Below, in pieces: positions 35,324-43,895 of a stretch of DNA of 64,000 nt. The position numbers were made by a program, and so were the translations under genes. Below the pieces are notes generated by a model. That model ran no database searches and was not told the origin of the DNA. It saw nothing but the letters and a program-made list of their open reading frames with translations. This DNA comes from Paenibacillus sp. 32O-W (GTDB lineage: Bacteria > Bacillota > Bacilli > Paenibacillales > NBRC-103111). The stretch lies in NCBI RefSeq assembly GCF_007679495.1, contig NZ_VEGP01000015.1:33236-97235 (forward strand). Direction: 5' to 3'. Numbering within the stretch: the stretch's first letter is position 1; every line of letters begins with the position of its first letter.

Positions 35324-37097
35324 CCGAAACGCCTCCTCTCGGTGGAGCATCCGCAGCCTGCAGATGTTGTTCTTGTCGCCACATTCTGGCATACGGCCCC
35401 TGTTGACGCAGGAGCTGTTCATGGGTACCTACCTCTACCAGTTCTCCCTTGTCCAGCACGAGAATCCGATCAGCTAAGGCGGCTCCTCTCAAGCGATGGG
35501 TGATATTAATCCGGGTTAGGCTGCCTGCACAGGCTTCCAAAGCTTGATACACGGTGGATTCACTAGTTTGATCCAGAGCGGAGGTCGCCTCATCGAGCAG
35601 CAGTATGTCGGGTTCCTTCACCATCGTGCGTACCAGATTGATAAGCTGTCGTTGTCCGCCGGAAAGGCGATTGCCGTTGAAATCGATCTCGGAATCGTAG
35701 CCGGAAGGCAGTTTGGACACGATATCCTCCGCTCCGAATGCTTTCATCCACTTATCCAACGTCCCCCGATCGGCATCCCCGAGATAGGTTAAGTTGCGGA
35801 ATAAGCTATCCCGGAACCATATGCCTTCCTGCATGATATATCCGATGCGGCTTCGGAGATGGGTCGCGTCCAGCTCGCGAATGGAGATACCGCCAATCCT
35901 AATTTCGCCTGCCGATGGTTCTCGCAGCCGTAGCAGCAGCTGGAGCAGCGTGCTTTTGCCGGCTCCGCTCGGTCCGACAATTGCGACATGCTCGCCGGGC
36001 AGGATCGTGAAGCTGAGATTGCGCAGCAAATCGCCTCGCGGCCCTGCAACATGGACATCATGAAATGAAATGGGCTGCTGCCGATAATCCGGTAGCTGGC
36101 GTAAACCGGGTTGCTTGCCTGACTCGACGGGCAGACGCAAATACTCTATTATTCCGTGAATCCGCACCTTAATATCGGCAAAACTGACATACAGTCCGAA
36201 AAACGAGCGTGCTGGAGCATTGATTGCCGGAATATAAGCGAGAATAGTTACTAACTGCCCCACGGAAGCTTCTCCCTTAAACATCTGCCATCCCGCAAAC
36301 AAAAAAACCAATGCCGGAGCCAACGAATCAGGGATGCGGGGAAAGGTTCTGTAAAGGCTGTCCACAATATTCTCCTGAAACTTGAGGTCTGCCCATTTGC
36401 CCTGATCCGTTGCGAAATCCTCATATTCCCTTCGTTCGGTTCCATATAATTTGATTTGCTTGACCGTATCCAGTCTTTCCAGCAGGCTCTGGCGGAGCTT
36501 TGCGTCTTGGGCGACCAGTTTTTGTCTGGCGTTGCCCCTTTTGCGGCCGTAGATATGGACTGGAATAAACAGAATGAAGTATGATGCCAGAAGGACAATC
36601 GCAAGGGTCCAATTCCATTGGGCGATGACGGCTATCGCGGCACAGGCCAGCAAAAGCTCTTGTGCAAAGCCGGGAAGAGTAGCCAACCCAAACTGCTGGA
36701 TCACCCTGGTATCCTGGGTACATCGCTGAAGGAGTTCACCCCTAGAGGTTTTCGTGGAGAAATCGGCAGAAGTGTGAAGTACGGAAGCCAATGTTTCTTC
36801 CGTTAACTCATAGGAAAGCCGGGTCATCGTCTTGGCGGATATATAGGCCCGAAGGGCGACGCATAGCTCCGCCAGCAGTAAGGCTCCCAATAACAGAAGG
36901 GAGATTCTGACCATTCCCTCGGCGCCGCGCAGCATGACCCCGTCCATTAGTCGACCAATGAGGAGAGGAGCGGCTGTCCCGCATACTACAGCGATTGCGG
37001 TAAGTAGGGAGATAAACAGGATTGCCCCCTTGGAACGAGTCAATTGTTTAACGAAAAAAATAAACCAATCCGGAAACTTCAGCAATTGAACGATCAC
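35295..37097 (-). CDS. ABC transporter, fused permease and ATPase (exporter type)
   Basis: 600 residues. Six membrane helices (about 20-310) then an ATPase domain with Walker A GPSGAGKST, Q-loop, signature RLSGGQRQ, Walker B ILLLDEATSALD and switch His in NITHR. The architecture is that of lipid, drug or peptide exporters. The downstream partner gene has lost its middle part, so this half transporter must act as a homodimer, with another partner, or be on the way to decay. No substrate peptide gene was seen nearby. Confidence 0.88.
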   Translation of the reverse strand: MIVQLLKFPDWFIFFVKQLTRSKGAILFISLLTAIAVVCGTAAPLLIGRLMDGVMLRGAEGMVRISLLLLGALLLAELCVALRAYISAKTMTRLSYELTEETLASVLHTSADFSTKTSRGELLQRCTQDTRVIQQFGLATLPGFAQELLLACAAIAVIAQWNWTLAIVLLASYFILFIPVHIYGRKRGNARQKLVAQDAKLRQSLLERLDTVKQIKLYGTERREYEDFATDQGKWADLKFQENIVDSLYRTFPRIPDSLAPALVFLFAGWQMFKGEASVGQLVTILAYIPAINAPARSFFGLYVSFADIKVRIHGIIEYLRLPVESGKQPGLRQLPDYRQQPISFHDVHVAGPRGDLLRNLSFTILPGEHVAIVGPSGAGKSTLLQLLLRLREPSAGEIRIGGISIRELDATHLRSRIGYIMQEGIWFRDSLFRNLTYLGDADRGTLDKWMKAFGAEDIVSKLPSGYDSEIDFNGNRLSGGQRQLINLVRTMVKEPDILLLDEATSALDQTSESTVYQALEACAGSLTRINITHRLRGAALADRILVLDKGELVEVGTHEQLLRQQGPYARMWRQEQHLQAADAPPRGGVSDERIPALTR

Positions 37098-37420
37098 TCC
37101 GTTCCATATAAATGGAAATTATGAATAGGGTAGCAATTGCGCGTTTAAAGTGTCAAACGGAGAAAAACAAATGTTCGTCTTTTGCCAATGTTCGAAGTGT
37201 CATGGGTTGTCCACATTTTCAGAAAACAGATACTCGCGAAATCTCCATTTTTCTCTTGTTTGCATAAAATTTGTTTTACAAATAGCTGTCGTCCTAAAAT
37301 CACGCGATCAATACTATTCCTTACCGACTTAAAAACCATCCAATAGAAATAGGTTCCAGAAATGATGAGACTGAAAGGACGACGTTTAAAGGGCACGGCT
37401 CTTGATCTTCCGGTAAAACC
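37098..37420. other. Gap between the ABC gene and sodA
   Basis: About 320 AT-rich bases; the promoter of the leftward ABC operon should lie here but no box pair is convincing. No ORF is supported. Confidence 0.35.
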
Positions 37421-37459
37421 ATAAATAAAAGCAGGCTCGGCATAATGCCGGGCCTGCTT
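37421..37459 (-). terminator. sodA terminator
   Basis: AAGCAGGC pairs with GCCTGCTT through an additional CGGCAT/GCCG stem, followed on the minus strand by TTTTATTTAT. Confidence 0.8.
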
Positions 37460-37488
37460 GCAATTTTAATTCAATAAATCTTGGTTCC

Positions 37489-38103
37489 TTACTTCTTGGC
37501 AGCTTCGAAGCGCTTGCCTACTTCGTCCCAATTGACAACGTTCCAGAATGCAGCGATGTAATCCGGACGTTTGTTTTGATATTTCAAATAATAAGCGTGC
37601 TCCCATACGTCCAGTCCGAGGATTGGAGTTTTACCTTCCATCAGCGGGCTGTCCTGGTTCGGAGTGCTGCTTACTTCAAGCTTGCCGTCCTTGTCGACGG
37701 ACAGCCAAGCCCAACCGCTGCCGAAACGGGTTGCAGCAGCTTTAGCGAAATCTTCCTTGAACTTGTCGAAGCCGCCGAGTTCATTGTTGATGGCATCGGC
37801 CAGAGCGCCGGTAGGCTGTCCTCCGCCGTTAGGGCCGATCGTTACCCAGAACAAGGAGTGGTTAGCATGTCCTCCTCCGTTATTGCGGACCGCTGTGCGG
37901 ATTGATTCCGGCACGCTGTTCAAATCGGAAATTAATTCTTCCACACTTTTGTTTTGTAATTCAGGAGCGCTTTCCAATGCCGCATTCAAATTCGTCACGT
38001 AGGTATTGTGGTGGCGGTCATGGTGAATCATCATGGTTTGCTCGTCGATATGGGGTTCCAGAGCATTGTTAGGGTAAGGTAGTGCTGGTAATTGATGTGC
38101 CAT
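37489..38103 (-). CDS. sodA: Superoxide dismutase (Mn/Fe family)
   Basis: 204 residues. Converts superoxide to oxygen and hydrogen peroxide in the cytoplasm. Metal ligands are visible: His in [16 protein letters not shown], His in ANHSLFW, and Asp/His in [11 protein letters not shown]. The sequence matches the manganese type of Bacillales. ATG 38103 is preceded by TAGGAGG; the upstream codons of the frame are not coding. Monocistronic with its own terminator. A second, two-domain SOD is encoded at 43896. Confidence 0.94.
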   Translation of the reverse strand: MAHQLPALPYPNNALEPHIDEQTMMIHHDRHHNTYVTNLNAALESAPELQNKSVEELISDLNSVPESIRTAVRNNGGGHANHSLFWVTIGPNGGGQPTGALADAINNELGGFDKFKEDFAKAAATRFGSGWAWLSVDKDGKLEVSSTPNQDSPLMEGKTPILGLDVWEHAYYLKYQNKRPDYIAAFWNVVNWDEVGKRFEAAKK

Positions 38104-38632
38104 GATATAACCTCCTAATATTATGTAATTCGTTTCTTTATTTATTATCCAATATTTAAGATAATAAATCAACATTTATGTATCTAAAGTAGAAGCGGTT
38201 TTAATCAGCCCTGGAACTATCATACAGATATAATAGGTGAAAAATGCAAAATGAAAAAAAATCGGGCATTGCCTGAAGAAGCATTTTTGTGTACTATATT
38301 TTATTATTTGACTGAATAAACAGAGGCTACATATCCTATTACATAAATACTTTACAATGGTTCATACTGCGAATCGGCTTTAATTAGGTTGAACAAAATT
38401 ACCTTTTTTTATTCTTAAAAAAGATGAATGGTCGTACAAATAAAATAAACGATATCAAATCGATGAAAGCGCTTGAAATAAAGCGTTTTCAAGAGAAATC
38501 TGAAATTTTTATTAATTTTTTTTAACAATTTGAAGGATTTTGACGATTTTTGTAGTAAAATAATATAACAAGCTCTTAGTTTAGTCCCGATGTTATAGAA
38601 TCACTTAATCCAATGCTGCGGGGGAGACAGAC
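38104..38632. other. Long AT-rich gap upstream of sodA and the acetyltransferase gene
   Basis: About 530 bases between divergent genes, strongly AT-rich. It holds the adjacent cre-like words at 38464-38491. No ORF is supported. Confidence 0.4.
38464..38493. promoter_or_regulatory. Two adjacent cre-like words
   Basis: TGAAAGCGCTTGAA (38464-38477) and ATAAAGCGTTTTCA (38478-38491) each match the CcpA cre consensus at 12 of 14 positions; CTTGAAA/TTTCAAG also forms a palindrome across them. Function unproven. Confidence 0.3.
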
Positions 38633-39055
38633 ATGATCGTACGTTCCTTTCATTTATCTGATTTTTATCCGGTAACCCAACTTTTGCAGGAAGTCTTGTC
38701 CGAGGAATGCTGTAAAGAGACCAAGAAGGCATTCAGCCGACAGTTGTCATTGGACAGTCAATTGGTGCTGGTCGCCGCCATTGAAGAAGAAATCATTGGA
38801 CTGATTATTGGGACGATTGATGATAATAAAGGCTATTATTACCGGATCGCCGTTCATCCCGATCATCGGGGTAAAGGGGTTGGAAAGGCATTGATCAATT
38901 CGCTGAAGCAGAGATTCATCCATCGCAAGGTCAGCCAAATTGTCGTTACCGTCGATGCCCACAACGAACCTGTCCTTCCTTTGTACAGATCTTTAGGGTA
39001 CAGTGCGAGCGATTTTCTCAAGCCTCTGAAGCCCCTACGTATCGTTAACGGTTAA
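38633..39055 (+). CDS. GNAT family N-acetyltransferase
   Basis: 140 residues. Acetyl-CoA binding motif A is clear: YYRIAVHPDHRGKGVGKALINSLKQRF (Arg-Gly-x-Gly-x-Gly). The C-terminal NEPVLPLYRSLGY is typical of the fold. The acceptor, a protein N-terminus or small amine, cannot be told. GGGGGAG precedes the ATG. Monocistronic, with a terminator 35 bases after the stop. Confidence 0.85.
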   Translation: MIVRSFHLSDFYPVTQLLQEVLSEECCKETKKAFSRQLSLDSQLVLVAAIEEEIIGLIIGTIDDNKGYYYRIAVHPDHRGKGVGKALINSLKQRFIHRKVSQIVVTVDAHNEPVLPLYRSLGYSASDFLKPLKPLRIVNG

Positions 39056-39089
39056 AGACATACACGAATCAGCAGACAAATGGACGATT

Positions 39090-39140
39090 AAGCATATCAC
39101 TGATAGCCTTTAATGGCAGGATGATATGCTTTCTTTATTT
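39090..39140 (+). terminator. Stem-loop terminator
   Basis: AAGCATATCA pairs perfectly with TGATATGCTT, followed by TCTTTATTTT. It ends the acetyltransferase transcript. Confidence 0.75.
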
Positions 39141-39685
39141 TGCCGTATAGAATAGCTTCGGATTCCTATGAACGACATCGAATTCTATTTCGCGATAAAA
39201 TGTGTATTAAATGATGTCATGCTTCCTCGAATGCTTCGATAAATTTTTTGCTTAAAAGCGGTTTGCAGGTATGGAAGACCTTGCTGCAGCGTCATAATGA
39301 TGGAAGCGGCCGAGGGTGGTTATACCTGTTGGATCATGCTATATTCAAAACAGGGATTAATAAGAAGCGATGCTTATTTCCGGATGCCGGATAACTCTTG
39401 CAGCGAATGCCGGAGCTATAAAAGAGGGAAATTTATCGCTTCCTGAATAATAAGGTGTATGAAGTTATAATATTGCGGCAAACGGAGGTTTCGTCCATAC
39501 AGCGCAGGGAGAAAGCGGTTTACAGGATTAACGCTTGCAAACCTGCCGTCCAAGGCTTACTCATCAAGAAATAAAGCAGAGAGTTGTTGTAGGCTTCGGC
39601 GGCACTTTTCCTTTGGAAACGGAATGGAAGCTTCATTATTGCCGTATTTATAGACCAAATGGAAAGAAAGTCGGAGGACAGGTTT
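39141..39685. other. Long gap before the signal peptidase gene
   Basis: About 540 bases. ORFs in it lack ribosome binding sites. No repeat of the four-palindrome type was recognised here. Confidence 0.35.
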
Positions 39686-40279
39686 ATGAACCCAGCCTTG
39701 GATAATGAGTGTAAAGACCCGGCCATTAAGGAGAGGAGAGAACAATCACACGGCAGCTTCGCGGCAGAATTGTGGGATTGGATCAAGTCTATCTCCGTTG
39801 CTCTATTGGTTGTAGTAATCGTTAATCAGTTCGTCTTCTCCCAGTCTATAGTGGACGGCCATTCCATGGAACCGACTCTGTCGAATGGGGAGAGGCTGTT
39901 TGTCAATAGAATTATCTACCGCTTTACAGCACCCCACTACGGGGATATTGTGATCTTCAAGGATCCGGCTCCCACAGGCGGCAGCAGGGACTATCTCGTT
40001 AAGCGCGTTATTGCGGAAGCGGGAGACTGGGTCGAAATCCGGTCTGGCAAGCTGTATGTGAACGATCAATTGGTGGAAGAGGATTATGTCAGCTCCCCCA
40101 TTGAAGATGGCGATTTCGGACCCTATCAGGTGAATGAGGGTCATCTGTTTGTTCTCGGGGATAACCGCCGGCGCAGTGCCAGCCGGGATAGCCGGACGTT
40201 CGGCGCTATCGCTCAATCTGCCGTGGTGGGGAAGGCGGTCTGGGTTATTTGGCCATTGAACAAGTTTGGAGGAGTCTGA
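39686..40279 (+). CDS. lepB: Signal peptidase I
   Basis: 197 residues. Cleaves signal peptides of exported proteins on the outer face of the membrane. One N-terminal membrane helix (about 34-52), catalytic Ser in DGHSMEPTL (about residue 60), catalytic Lys in LVKRVIAEAGD (about residue 103), and the box E-like GDNRRRSASRDSR. ATG 39686 has GGAGG 8 bases upstream; an earlier ATG at 39659 has none. The C-terminus ends WPLNKFGGV. queG follows after 52 bases and may be cotranscribed. Confidence 0.92.
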   Translation: MNPALDNECKDPAIKERREQSHGSFAAELWDWIKSISVALLVVVIVNQFVFSQSIVDGHSMEPTLSNGERLFVNRIIYRFTAPHYGDIVIFKDPAPTGGSRDYLVKRVIAEAGDWVEIRSGKLYVNDQLVEEDYVSSPIEDGDFGPYQVNEGHLFVLGDNRRRSASRDSRTFGAIAQSAVVGKAVWVIWPLNKFGGV

Positions 40280-40331
40280 GTCTCTTAAACTAGGAGGCTC
40301 GCAGCCCCGGAGCATAGAGAGGTGAGGCAAA

Positions 40332-41549
40332 ATGAAGCTGCTGACAGGATCGGCGGGGAGAGAGGAATGGCTTGCGCTCAAGAAGGAAATCGTGGAGGCC
40401 GCTCCTAAGCTTGGCATCGACAAAATAGGCTTTACTACAGCAGACCCGTTCCTGGAGCTGAAGGATATTTTGCTGGAGCACCGGAGGAAGGGCTACGAAT
40501 CGGGCTTCGAGGAGCCGGATATCGATAAAAGGGTATACCCTGATCGAAGTCTCGATGAACCGCGTTCCATCATCGCGATTGCGATTGCTTACCCGTCCAA
40601 GCTGAATAATCCTCCGAGGTCGGAGCCCGGGGCTTATCGGGGAATGATTTCTCGTTCGGCCTGGGGAACGGACTATCACCATGTTCTGAGGGACCGGTTA
40701 GCCAGATTGGAGGAGTTCATCCGCAGCCGGGTAGACGGAGCCCATATGGTCAGCATGGTGGATACGGGAGCCTTGGTGGACCGTGCTGTATCCGAGCGGG
40801 CGGGAATCGGCTGGAGCGGCAAAAATTGCGCGATCATCACTCCGGAATGGGGATCCTGGGTTTATTTGGGCGAGATGGTGACGAATCTTCCTCTGCCCCC
40901 GGATACGCCGATTACGGAAGAGTGCGGGGATTGTACGATCTGTATCGATGCCTGCCCGACGGGGGCGCTGGTTGGTCCCGGGCAGTTGAATTCTAATCGC
41001 TGCATTTCCTTCATTACTCAAACCAAAGGCTACGTGGAGGACGAATTCAAGGAGAAAATAGGAAATCGCCTATACGGCTGCGATACCTGTCAAATCGTCT
41101 GTCCCAAAAATAAAGGAATGAATTGGACGCATCAGCCGGAGCTGCAGCCCGACCCCGAGCTGGTGAAGCCGCTATTGAAGCCGCTGCTCACGATGAGCAA
41201 CCGGGAATTCAAGGATAAATACGGGCAAAGCGCCGCCTCCTGGAGAGGCAGGAAGCCGATTCAGAGGAATGCGGTTATTGCGCTGGGGCATTTCCGGGAC
41301 CGGACGGCCGTCCCATTGCTGTCCAAGCTGCTTCTGGAGGATCCCCGGCCGGAAATCCGGGCCACGGCGGCATGGTCGTTGGGGAGAATTGCCGGAGAAG
41401 AAGCGAAGGATGCCGTGCTTAAGGCGTTGGACAAGGAAACCGAAGATAAGGTCCGCGAGGAACTGGACAAGGCATTGGATAAATGGGCAGCGCCGGCTGA
41501 CCCTGGGGCCGAGGAAAAACATGCAGTCAAGCCGCAATCAGCAAAATGA
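40332..41549 (+). CDS. queG: Epoxyqueuosine reductase
   Basis: 405 residues. Reduces epoxyqueuosine to queuosine in tRNA, using cobalamin and two 4Fe-4S clusters. The N-terminal domain includes IGFTTADPF and the conserved Asp in VDTGALVDRAVSERAGIGW. Cluster motifs are CGDCTICIDACPTGAL (near residue 198) and GCDTCQIVCPKN (near residue 250). The C-terminus has HEAT-like repeats (AVIALGHFRD, RATAAWSLGRIAG). GAGGTGAGG precedes the ATG. ogt starts 30 bases after its stop. Confidence 0.94.
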   Translation: MKLLTGSAGREEWLALKKEIVEAAPKLGIDKIGFTTADPFLELKDILLEHRRKGYESGFEEPDIDKRVYPDRSLDEPRSIIAIAIAYPSKLNNPPRSEPGAYRGMISRSAWGTDYHHVLRDRLARLEEFIRSRVDGAHMVSMVDTGALVDRAVSERAGIGWSGKNCAIITPEWGSWVYLGEMVTNLPLPPDTPITEECGDCTICIDACPTGALVGPGQLNSNRCISFITQTKGYVEDEFKEKIGNRLYGCDTCQIVCPKNKGMNWTHQPELQPDPELVKPLLKPLLTMSNREFKDKYGQSAASWRGRKPIQRNAVIALGHFRDRTAVPLLSKLLLEDPRPEIRATAAWSLGRIAGEEAKDAVLKALDKETEDKVREELDKALDKWAAPADPGAEEKHAVKPQSAK

Positions 41550-41579
41550 GCCGATGCGAAGGCAAGGGGGAGGTACAGT

Positions 41580-42092
41580 ATGCCGCAGGCATTCTATGAT
41601 GAGATGGAATCACCGGTCGGGCCGCTGGTATTGTGCGCCTCCGAACAGGGATTATGCAGATTGGAATTCGGACGCTACAGCGAAGTGGAGAGCACCTTAC
41701 AGAAATGGTGCCGGGAGAAGCTTTCGGCGGAGACGATTTTTCCGGACAAGCTAGTACTAAGGGAAACGGTAAAACAGCTTGAGGAATATTTTGCAGGAAA
41801 GCGGCTGGCTTTCAGGCTTCCGTTGGACTTGCGCGGAACCGCTTTTCAATTGCGGGTATGGAATGCCCTGCGGCAAATTCCTTACGGGGAAACCCGCTCC
41901 TACCTGCAGATCGGTCAGGCAATCGGATCTCCTAAGGCGGTAAGGGCGATAGGAGGGGCCAATCACAACAATCCGTTGTCGATTATTATTCCTTGTCACC
42001 GGGTCATTGGAGCCAACGGGGAATTGGTCGGATACGGCGGAGGGCTGCCGATTAAGCGATTTCTTCTGGAATTGGAAGGATGGAACGGTTAA
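41580..42092 (+). CDS. ogt: Methylated-DNA--[protein]-cysteine S-methyltransferase
   Basis: 170 residues. Repairs O6-methylguanine by transferring the methyl group to its own Cys in a suicide reaction. Active-site motif IIPCHRVIGANGELVGYGGG near residue 140, preceded by the DNA-binding helix (GETRSYLQIGQAIGSPKAVRAIGGANHNN). It lacks an AraC-like Ada domain. GGGGAGGT precedes the ATG. It follows queG closely and probably shares its transcript. Confidence 0.93.
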   Translation: MPQAFYDEMESPVGPLVLCASEQGLCRLEFGRYSEVESTLQKWCREKLSAETIFPDKLVLRETVKQLEEYFAGKRLAFRLPLDLRGTAFQLRVWNALRQIPYGETRSYLQIGQAIGSPKAVRAIGGANHNNPLSIIIPCHRVIGANGELVGYGGGLPIKRFLLELEGWNG

Positions 42093-42164
42093 TGTTTGTC
42101 ACAAGAGCCCGGACATGCTATCATTAATCAGGTTAGAAAGAAAATTAGAGGTCGAGGTGTCACC

Positions 42165-42371
42165 ATGAACTATGTCATCCCCATTATAACCCTCATTGCC
42201 GGAATCGCCATAGGGTTTTTTGCCGGTGTCTTCTACTTGAGAAAGCAGATCGAGAAGATGCAGAGCAATCCGGACATGCTGCAGAAGATGGCAAAGCAGA
42301 TGGGTTACAACATGAACAAACAACAGATGCAAAAAGTTCAACAGATGATGAAAAAGCAGAAGTTTAAATAA
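42165..42371 (+). CDS. YneF family (UPF0154) small membrane protein
   Basis: 68 residues. One N-terminal membrane helix (about 2-24) followed by a basic, Gln- and Met-rich helical tail containing SNPDMLQKMAKQMGYNMNKQQMQKV, as in YneF proteins. Function unknown in the family. ATG 42165 has GAGGTG upstream; the frame's earlier start has no site. Located 72 bases after ogt. Confidence 0.82.
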   Translation: MNYVIPIITLIAGIAIGFFAGVFYLRKQIEKMQSNPDMLQKMAKQMGYNMNKQQMQKVQQMMKKQKFK

Positions 42372-42438
42372 GGATAGCTTTATCCGAATATTTCGTGGGT
42401 TACGACCCGAGTTTGATGGATGTTTCATCGCCAAAATG

Positions 42439-42475
42439 GAATTATAAGCTGTACGGGATGCACCCCTTATAATTC
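42439..42475. promoter_or_regulatory. Inverted repeat upstream of folE
   Basis: GAATTATAAG and CTTATAATTC form a perfect 10-bp stem around a 17-base centre that can pair GGG/CCC. No T run follows, so it may be an operator or RNA element rather than a terminator. Confidence 0.4.
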
Positions 42476-42563
42476 TATTGAGGCAAACCAAGACAACGAC
42501 CAAGAACGGTGAAAGTAGTCCAACGTACGAGATCCAGTGGTCGGGCAAATGGAGGTTATGCAC

Positions 42564-43154
42564 ATGGCTTTTCAGGAATACAGGAATGAGAAAGTGGCTG
42601 ATCACCGTGAGGAGATAGAGGGCCACATCCGGGAAATTCTTCGTCTGATCGGAGAGGACCCTCGTCGCGAAGGCTTGCTGGAGACGCCTGCCCGAGTGAC
42701 CCGAATGTATGAGGAGATTTTCGCCGGATACCATGCGGATCTGCGTGAAATTCTGGATGTCACGTTCGATGAGAAGCATGAGGAATTGGTCATCGTCAAG
42801 GATATTGTCTACTACAGCACCTGCGAGCACCATATGGCGCCCTTCTTCGGCAAAGTCCATATCGGATATATTCCAAGCGGCAAAGTAGCCGGCCTAAGCA
42901 AGCTGGCCAGACTGGTGGATGCGGTAGCGCGAAGACTGCAGCTGCAGGAACGTATTACCGCGGATATAGCGGACACTATGGTGGAAGTGCTGGAGCCTCA
43001 CGGGGTTATGGTGGTAGTGGATGGACAGCACCTGTGCATGTGTTCCCGCGGCGTGAAGAAGCCGGAGAGCAAGACCGTCACTTCGGCTATCAGAGGAGTA
43101 TTCCAGAAGGATGCCGCATTGAGGGCTGAGTTCATGTCCTTGCTGAAGGACTGA
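42564..43154 (+). CDS. folE: GTP cyclohydrolase I (FolE)
   Basis: 196 residues. Converts GTP to dihydroneopterin triphosphate, the first step of folate and, through related steps, queuosine synthesis. Zinc ligands in [20 protein letters not shown] and [12 protein letters not shown] are intact, with the substrate Glu in [17 protein letters not shown] region. ATG 42564 is 8 bases after GGAGG; the ATG at 42558 is too close. The queuosine gene queG lies 1 kb upstream. A strong terminator follows at 43353. Confidence 0.94.
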   Translation: MAFQEYRNEKVADHREEIEGHIREILRLIGEDPRREGLLETPARVTRMYEEIFAGYHADLREILDVTFDEKHEELVIVKDIVYYSTCEHHMAPFFGKVHIGYIPSGKVAGLSKLARLVDAVARRLQLQERITADIADTMVEVLEPHGVMVVVDGQHLCMCSRGVKKPESKTVTSAIRGVFQKDAALRAEFMSLLKD

Positions 43155-43352
43155 GCTGAAGGACTAAGCGGTTGATCAATGGAAGTCCGGGAGCTATTCT
43201 GGAACAATGGCACAGAGATGGGTTCAGCGAAGGATGCTGTTATTCTGTAGATAGCGTTAGATCCGATTTCTGCCCGGCTAGGGGAGCTGTCTAATAGAGT
43301 CGGTTCCACATGACTAAAAACAGTCTTAACCGGAAAATTGTATATGACTTCG

Positions 43353-43401
43353 AAAAAAGAGCGAGGTTAGTGGTCAAATTCCACTAACACTCGCTTTTTT
43401 T
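43353..43401 (+). terminator. Terminator after folE
   Basis: AAAAAAGAGCGAGGTTAGTGG pairs with CCACTAACACTCGC, followed by TTTTTTT. About 200 bases after the folE stop. Confidence 0.8.
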
Positions 43402-43487
43402 GACCACATTAGAAAGTTTAAGTTTCATTAAAGCACAAAATGGAACAAATTTTCTAATTGGCATAAAAAGGTTAAACAGCGAAAATG

Positions 43488-43670
43488 TAACGGAACTGGG
43501 AAACCCTATTTCGTCAAAATAGGCGGTTTTTTTAGGCTAACGGAACCAGACGCGCTTATTTCATTGAATTCTCCTACTTTCGCGGGCATTTCTTGGGAAT
43601 AAGGCCATCTGGTTCCGTTAAAATGTCCGAAAGGCCCTTGTGGGGCGGATAAGGTCATCTGGTTCCGTTA
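43488..43670 (-). repeat. Four-unit intergenic element, family B, copy 2
   Basis: 183 bp, inverted relative to 31644-31826. TAACGGAAC begins at 43488 and 43538, and TTCCGTTA ends at 43620 and 43670. As 21-bp units the starts are 43488, 43538, 43600 and 43650 (50, 62, 50 bp apart). TAACGGAACCAGA (43538-43550) and TCTGGTTCCGTTA (43608-43620) are perfect inverted copies. Non-coding. Confidence 0.8.
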
Positions 43671-43767
43671 CCAAACCGTGCAGGCCAAACCGCGCAGGAT
43701 TTTTGGTTGCATACCATTAATCGACAGTCTTTTATGTTTCGTTAGAAATGGGAACGGCCCCTTTCCT

Positions 43768-43803
43768 CACAATGACTCGCACAATGACTCGCACAATGAC
43801 TGG
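43768..43803. repeat. Three tandem 12-bp repeats
   Basis: CACAATGACTCG occurs twice followed by CACAATGACTGG. It is in the gap before the two-domain SOD gene; the short ORF across it has no ribosome binding site. Confidence 0.85.
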
Positions 43804-43895
43804 CATGATGAGCTGCGCGATGGCCTGCACGATAGAGAGCTCCAGCTGCCTGTTCACCAGATTTCATAGGAGCTATTGCAGTAGAGAGCTAAAAC

